The notes under the pieces are model-generated. The model did no database searches, was not told the origin of the DNA, and was given only the letters and a program-made list of their open reading frames with translations. The translations under genes and the position numbers were made by a program. From JBBRWO01 sp038249135 (GTDB lineage: Bacteria > Actinomycetota > Coriobacteriia > Anaerosomatales > JAAXUF01), in the NCBI GenBank assembly GCA_038249135.1, contig JBBRWO010000014.1, forward strand, positions 1 to 28,464: 28,464 nucleotides of DNA, written 5' to 3'. This document shows, one piece after another, positions 24,095-28,464 of the stretch (position 1 is its first letter; every line of letters begins with the position of its first letter).

Positions 24095-25749
24095 GTGACG
24101 ATTTCGACGTCGTGCAGGACGAGGAAGAGCCAGCGCCCCAGCCGCTCGCCGATGAGGCCGCCGTCGCGGGGCCCGCAGGTCCGACGGTTGCAGCCGCACC
24201 GATGTCTCAGCCAATGGCACATGATGCCGCGCTGCTCTCAACCGAGGCGGCGCCGGGCGCCTTCGATGCCGCATTCCAAGCGGCCGGCGGCACCCGCTCG
24301 GCCGATAGTAGGCCTGATGGAATGGGCAGTTTCGGCGAGCTGACCGAGCTCGCGGCTGCGATGGTCGATCGCGATGTCGTGCATTATTCGACACGGCAGA
24401 TGCGACGGGCGCGAGAGGTACTGACACGCATCCACGCCGTGAGGCGAACCGCTCGGTTCTACCCGCTCGAGCACCCCGCTGTCGGCGAGGGCGTCGAACT
24501 GCTCATGAACTCGCTTTCGGGCTACTTCGACGAGGGTGTCGACGTGCAACTCGCGTTCTATGAGGGCGAGGTGCTTCTCGGCGAGCAGTTACTGACCGAG
24601 GAGAGCGTCCTCTTCGACCAGCTGGTCCGCGACATGACCAGTCTGGGAGTGGGGTCGCTGGTGTTGCGGCGCGGCATCGATCGTGATGAACTCGCGCGTG
24701 CGATGGGCATCCTCGCAGTCGACACACAGGCCGCTGACCACGATGGCGGCATCGAGCACATGGTGGACGAGGCACAGTTCGAGCACGTCCACATCGGTGG
24801 CGTGGTCGCCCTTGAGCGGGCAGCCAAGCCGGAGGGCGAGCCGACCGATGCGGCCAACGCTGCGTTTGGCAGTGCAGTCTCGCTCATGCGTGAGATCGAT
24901 AGCTTGTTGCGCGCGAACCGTCACGTCAGCTCAGCAAAGGTCAAAAGCGTGGTTCGCTCTCTCGTGGACAACGTTCTGACCAATCGCTACGCGATGCTGC
25001 AGCTCACCGGTCTGAAAAACTACGACGAGTACACCTTCTACCACTCGGCGAACGTTGCGATCCTGTCGCTTGCTCTGGGCTCGACCATCACCAACGACTA
25101 CCGATTCCTGTCGTCGCTGGGTGTCGGCGCGCTGCTGCACGACATCGGAAAGCTCACGGTAGAACTCCGTATCCTCAACAAGCCCGGCGCGTTGACTCCC
25201 GAGGAGTGGGCCGACGTTCGTCAGCACCCTGTAGGTGGTGCGGAGATGACCGCGCTGTTGCCGGGCGTCGACAAGTCCGCAGTGGTGACGATTCTCGAGC
25301 ATCACATGCGGTGGGACGGCGCCGGCTACCCGTCGCGGACGCCGCGTCGCAGACAGCACCTGGCCAGCCGTATCGTGGCGGTCGCGGACTCGTACGACGC
25401 GATGACATCGCGTCGGAGTTACTCGGCGGCACGGGTGCAAGATGAGGCGATAGCATTGCTCGCAGAGAGCGCGGGGACCTCGCTTGATCCGGAGCTTGTG
25501 AAGCTGTTCATTCAGATGATGGGGCTGTATCCACCGCGTTCCGTGGTCAGGCTTTCAGGTGATGAGGTCGCGATTGTTCTGCGCCCTGATGATCGAGATC
25601 CACTCAACCCCACGGTTCGCGTCATCGCGACGGGTGCGGGCGACTTTATCGAGCCGCGCGACATCGAGCTATCGAAGTACCCGGAACTTAACGTCAAGGG
25701 ATGCCTTGATCCGCGTACGCTCAACATAGAGATCGACGACTACCTCTGA
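24091..25749 (+). CDS. HD-GYP cyclic-dinucleotide phosphodiesterase, cassette 2
   Basis: A 552-residue protein. Residues 1-80 are a low-complexity, Pro/Ala/acidic segment. A shared N-terminal domain follows at about 105-240 (FYPLEHPAV at 123-131), then a helical linker and a canonical HD-GYP domain at about 300-480. Ligands and motifs are complete: His318, His350-Asp351 with Lys354 (HDIGK), His379, His404-His405, Asp409 and GYP (412-414), Asp433 and YDAMTS. The C-terminal segment (VVRLSGDEVAIVLRPDDRDPLNPTVRVI) is shared with the cassette 1 protein. It should be an active c-di-GMP (or cGAMP) phosphodiesterase. Translation is coupled to the HEAT gene, which makes a HEAT/HD-GYP complex likely. 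Confidence 0.93.
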   Translation: MSDDFDVVQDEEEPAPQPLADEAAVAGPAGPTVAAAPMSQPMAHDAALLSTEAAPGAFDAAFQAAGGTRSADSRPDGMGSFGELTELAAAMVDRDVVHYSTRQMRRAREVLTRIHAVRRTARFYPLEHPAVGEGVELLMNSLSGYFDEGVDVQLAFYEGEVLLGEQLLTEESVLFDQLVRDMTSLGVGSLVLRRGIDRDELARAMGILAVDTQAADHDGGIEHMVDEAQFEHVHIGGVVALERAAKPEGEPTDAANAAFGSAVSLMREIDSLLRANRHVSSAKVKSVVRSLVDNVLTNRYAMLQLTGLKNYDEYTFYHSANVAILSLALGSTITNDYRFLSSLGVGALLHDIGKLTVELRILNKPGALTPEEWADVRQHPVGGAEMTALLPGVDKSAVVTILEHHMRWDGAGYPSRTPRRRQHLASRIVAVADSYDAMTSRRSYSAARVQDEAIALLAESAGTSLDPELVKLFIQMMGLYPPRSVVRLSGDEVAIVLRPDDRDPLNPTVRVIATGAGDFIEPRDIELSKYPELNVKGCLDPRTLNIEIDDYL

Positions 25750-25771
25750 TCCGCTGACCCAGGAGGCACTC

Positions 25772-28464
25772 ATGGCTGGACAATCCCGGCCTCGCGTTGC
25801 AATTTTGACGACCATCGCCGCGGCCATCGTATTCGTCGGCATGCCCTTCGTGACCTGGCTTGCCGGCGTGTGGGTGGACTGGCGCTGGTTCAGCGACCTC
25901 GGTCAGGGGGCCGTGTTCACCACCCGGATCGTGTCGCAACTGGCGGTGGGCGCCGTTTTCACGCTGCTCACGTTTATCATTCTGTTCGCGAGTATGCGGT
26001 TCGCTCGCACGATGGCGCCGCGCCTCGTGCCGGTCAACTTCCCGGACGGCATCCCCGAGCAGCTTGAAATCGTGCTGTTGGCGATCCGTGGCAAGATGGG
26101 TCCGATTCTCGACTTCGCGATATTCGGCGGCGCAGTCGTGTTGGCGTTCTTGAACGGCCTCGGGATGTCGTCGAACTGGGAGACGTTCCGGATCGCGCTC
26201 GCGTCGGTGCCGTTTGGCTACAACGATCCGCAGTTTGGACGCGACGTCGGCTTCTTCGTCTTCCAGTTGCCGGCGCTGAATCTGGTCGCCGACTGGCTCA
26301 CCGGTGCGCTGATGCTGACCATCGTTCTGAGCTTCGCCGTGCACCTCCTCGACGGCGCCATTCAGCCGTGGGAGCGCCTCAAGGGATTCGCCCCGCACGT
26401 GAAGGCGCACCTCTCGGTACTCTTGGCACTGCTGGTGGCGACGTTCGGCTTCAAGTACTGGATCAGCATATGGGAGCTCAACTTCTCCAAGTTCGGCCAG
26501 ATCGTGGGCGCGGGCTACACCGACATCCACGCGCGCATCCCCGCCTACCAGATCCTCATCGCGGTCTCTCTGGCGACTGCAGTGGCGCTGCTTCTCAACA
26601 TTCGCTACAAGGGTTGGCGGCTGCCGCTCATATCACTTGGGGTGTGGGTCGCCGCTTCGATTCTTCTCGGTGGCGTCTGGCCTGCGCTGATGCAGCAGTT
26701 CATCGTCGCCCCCAACGAGGCGTCCGCCGAGGCGCGCTACATCGAGCGCAACATCAGCATGACGCGCAAAGCGTTCGCGCTCGAAGACGTCAAAGGTCAG
26801 AAGTTCCCCGCAGCCGAGACGCTCACCGCAGCAGATGTGGTCGCCGATCGCGAGACACTCAAAAACGTGCGCCTCTGGGACCCTTCGATCGTGGCGCAAA
26901 GCTACAGCCAGCTGCAGTCGATCCGTCCCTACTACGAGTTCCCTGACGTCGACGTCGACCGGTACACCATCGACGGCAGGCGCCAGCAGGTGTTGGTCTC
27001 GGCTCGCGAGATGAACAGCTCGCTGTTGCCGGATCAGGCACAGACCTGGGTCAACCGGCATCTCGTCTACACGCACGGGTTCGGTCTGGTCATGAGCTCG
27101 GTGAGCGAGTCGGATTCGCGGGGCATGCCCAAGTTCATCATCGGCGACGTGCCGCCGCGCACCGCGACCGACCTTGAGACCAAGCAACCGCGCCTCTATT
27201 ACGGCGAGGCCACCAAGGACTACGTCATCGTCGACACCGGCATCAAGGAGTTCGACTACCCGTTGGGCGACAAGAACGCCGAGTACCAGTTCAAGGGCAG
27301 CGGCGGCGTACCCGTCGGCGGGTTTGTGAGCCGCGCGGCATGGGCACTGCATCTGGGCTCGAGCCAGGTGTTGTTCTCGAAGTACGTGAAGCCTGAAAGC
27401 CGCGTGCTGTTGCGCCGCGACCTGATATCACGCCTCGAGGCGCTCGCGCCGTGGCTCGAGTACGAGAACGATCCCTACCCGGTGTTGGTCGACGGACGGA
27501 TCGTCTGGGTGATCGACGCGTACACCTCGTCCGAGTACTTCCCGTACTCCGAGGGGCTGCCTGATTCGCCCACCAACTACCTGCGTAACTCGGTCAAAGT
27601 CACCGTTGACGCATTCGACGGCACCACAACGTTCTACGCGTTCGATCCAAACGACCCGGTGTTGGCCGCGTGGCGCACCGTGTTCCCGACGCTCTTGGTT
27701 GACGGCGACAAGATTCCGGACCAGGTTCGCGACCACTTCCGTTATCCGGAAGGCATGTTCACCGCCCAAGCGGAGATCTACCGCACCTATCACATGACCG
27801 ACCCGCGCGTGTTCTACAACAAGGAAGACCAGTGGGAGATCCCCGGCACCCGCCAGGGCAAAACCATGCAACCGTTCTTCGTCTTGTTGAGGCTGCCAGG
27901 TAAGACCGACGAGCAGTTCTACATCATGCAGCCCTATACGCCGCGTAATCGCGACAACATGATCGGGTGGGTCGCCGCGAACTCGGATCCCGAGAACTAC
28001 GGCGAGCGCATCGTCTACCAGTTCCCCAAGGAGCGCGTGGTCCTTGGCCCGGAGCAGGTCAGCGCGCAGATCAACCAGGACTCTGTGATCTCGCCGCAAC
28101 TCTCACTGTGGAGCCAACGGGGGAGCAAGGCGATCTTCGGCAACATGCTGGTCGTTCCCATCAAGGACTCGATCGTCTACATCCAGCCGCTCTACCTCCA
28201 AGCCGAGCAGACCGCCATACCCGAGCTCACTCGCGTCATCGTCGTGTATGCCGACAAGGTCGAGATGGAGCGCACGCTTGAGGCTGCGCTACTGAAGGTG
28301 TTCGGCCAGGAGTCATCATCGACAGCCACGGGCACCGCGGGTGGCGGGTCCGGACAGACGGGCGCGGGCGGCGCGGATGCAGCCGCAGCGCGCAAGTTGT
28401 TCACGGAGGCGGTGGACGCGCAGAAGAAGGGCGACTGGTCGCTCTACGGCACCAAGCTGTCTCA
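25772..28464 (+). CDS. UPF0182-family membrane protein, C-terminus cut by window edge
   Basis: From ATG 25772 (AGGAGG at 25761-25766) the frame is open to the last base, giving 897 codons. The N-terminal third has about seven membrane helices, beginning with VAILTTIAAAIVFVGMPFVTWLAGV and then the family block WVDWRWFSDLGQ. The rest is a large, probably extracytoplasmic domain with UPF0182 blocks such as IERNISMTRKAF, YYEFPDVDVDRY and YHMTDPRVFYNKEDQWEIP. A Gly/Ala/Ser-rich linker near residue 850 precedes the last visible segment, as is usual in this family. UPF0182 proteins are widespread in actinobacteria, cyanobacteria and some clostridia, and their function is unknown. The gene follows the HD-GYP gene by 22 bases on the same strand, so it may be co-transcribed with cassette 2. 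Confidence 0.93.
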   Translation, partial: MAGQSRPRVAILTTIAAAIVFVGMPFVTWLAGVWVDWRWFSDLGQGAVFTTRIVSQLAVGAVFTLLTFIILFASMRFARTMAPRLVPVNFPDGIPEQLEIVLLAIRGKMGPILDFAIFGGAVVLAFLNGLGMSSNWETFRIALASVPFGYNDPQFGRDVGFFVFQLPALNLVADWLTGALMLTIVLSFAVHLLDGAIQPWERLKGFAPHVKAHLSVLLALLVATFGFKYWISIWELNFSKFGQIVGAGYTDIHARIPAYQILIAVSLATAVALLLNIRYKGWRLPLISLGVWVAASILLGGVWPALMQQFIVAPNEASAEARYIERNISMTRKAFALEDVKGQKFPAAETLTAADVVADRETLKNVRLWDPSIVAQSYSQLQSIRPYYEFPDVDVDRYTIDGRRQQVLVSAREMNSSLLPDQAQTWVNRHLVYTHGFGLVMSSVSESDSRGMPKFIIGDVPPRTATDLETKQPRLYYGEATKDYVIVDTGIKEFDYPLGDKNAEYQFKGSGGVPVGGFVSRAAWALHLGSSQVLFSKYVKPESRVLLRRDLISRLEALAPWLEYENDPYPVLVDGRIVWVIDAYTSSEYFPYSEGLPDSPTNYLRNSVKVTVDAFDGTTTFYAFDPNDPVLAAWRTVFPTLLVDGDKIPDQVRDHFRYPEGMFTAQAEIYRTYHMTDPRVFYNKEDQWEIPGTRQGKTMQPFFVLLRLPGKTDEQFYIMQPYTPRNRDNMIGWVAANSDPENYGERIVYQFPKERVVLGPEQVSAQINQDSVISPQLSLWSQRGSKAIFGNMLVVPIKDSIVYIQPLYLQAEQTAIPELTRVIVVYADKVEMERTLEAALLKVFGQESSSTATGTAGGGSGQTGAGGADAAAARKLFTEAVDAQKKGDWSLYGTKLS

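Noticed and set aside
1..28464. CRISPR arrays, insertion sequences, toxin-antitoxin or phage structural genes
   Set aside because: No regularly spaced repeats, transposase motifs or phage-type genes were seen in any frame. The only mobile signature is the junction at the left end.

Overview
The window looks like a chromosomal stretch from a high-GC actinobacterium. Clues are the strong G/C third-position bias, a complete UPF0182 membrane protein except for its tail, a secreted protein with cell-wall-binding type 2 repeats, a PspC gene, and frequent GTG starts with GAGGAG-type ribosome binding sites. Deep lineages such as Coriobacteriia-like anaerobes would fit, but this is inference and no marker here fixes the taxon.

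Layout. (1) Positions 1-513 are compositionally different (about 53% G+C over the first 240 bases by hand count). They hold the start of a minus-strand membrane-protein gene that leaves the window, and a repeat-rich non-coding stretch. They end exactly at a 45-base 3' fragment of tRNA-Ala(UGC) at 514-558, which looks like the right junction of an integrated element. (2) 569-2839: the tRNA-type terminator, prfC (release factor 3) and a small acidic conserved protein. (3) 2972-6270: a potassium module, with a KimA-like K+ importer facing a two-gene TrkA/RCK operon. (4) 6505-12347: mostly single metabolic or membrane genes. They are a glutamine-amidotransferase-like protein, an EamA transporter, a tautomerase coupled to a hemolysin-III-like protein, a secreted cell-wall-binding protein, an FNR-type flavin reductase and a small winged-helix protein. 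(5) 12354-15682 (minus) and 21935-25749 (plus): two paralogous two-gene cassettes, each a HEAT-repeat protein followed by an HD-GYP protein with an ATGA start/stop overlap. They point outward from a central block. (6) The central block 15843-21837 holds a CNNM/CorC-type transporter, a PspC remnant and a PspC gene, an amidohydrolase, a diacylglycerol-kinase-like lipid kinase with a dual-specificity-type phosphatase, a methyltransferase and a Maf protein. (7) 25772 to the right edge: UPF0182 protein, cut off at its C-terminus.

The most interesting signal is the duplicated HEAT/HD-GYP cassette. All four proteins begin with, or carry near the N-terminus, the same roughly 115-residue domain recognisable by an LYP-x-x-H/S motif. 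Their translational coupling suggests that HEAT and HD-GYP partners form a complex, with the HD-GYP half probably hydrolysing a cyclic dinucleotide. A second theme is gene decay and integration: a tRNA fragment at the junction of an element, a 21-codon PspC remnant and a possible trehalose-phosphate-synthase remnant. A third is potassium homeostasis, since the KimA-like importer retains the K+-site residues at the same residue numbers as Bacillus subtilis KimA.
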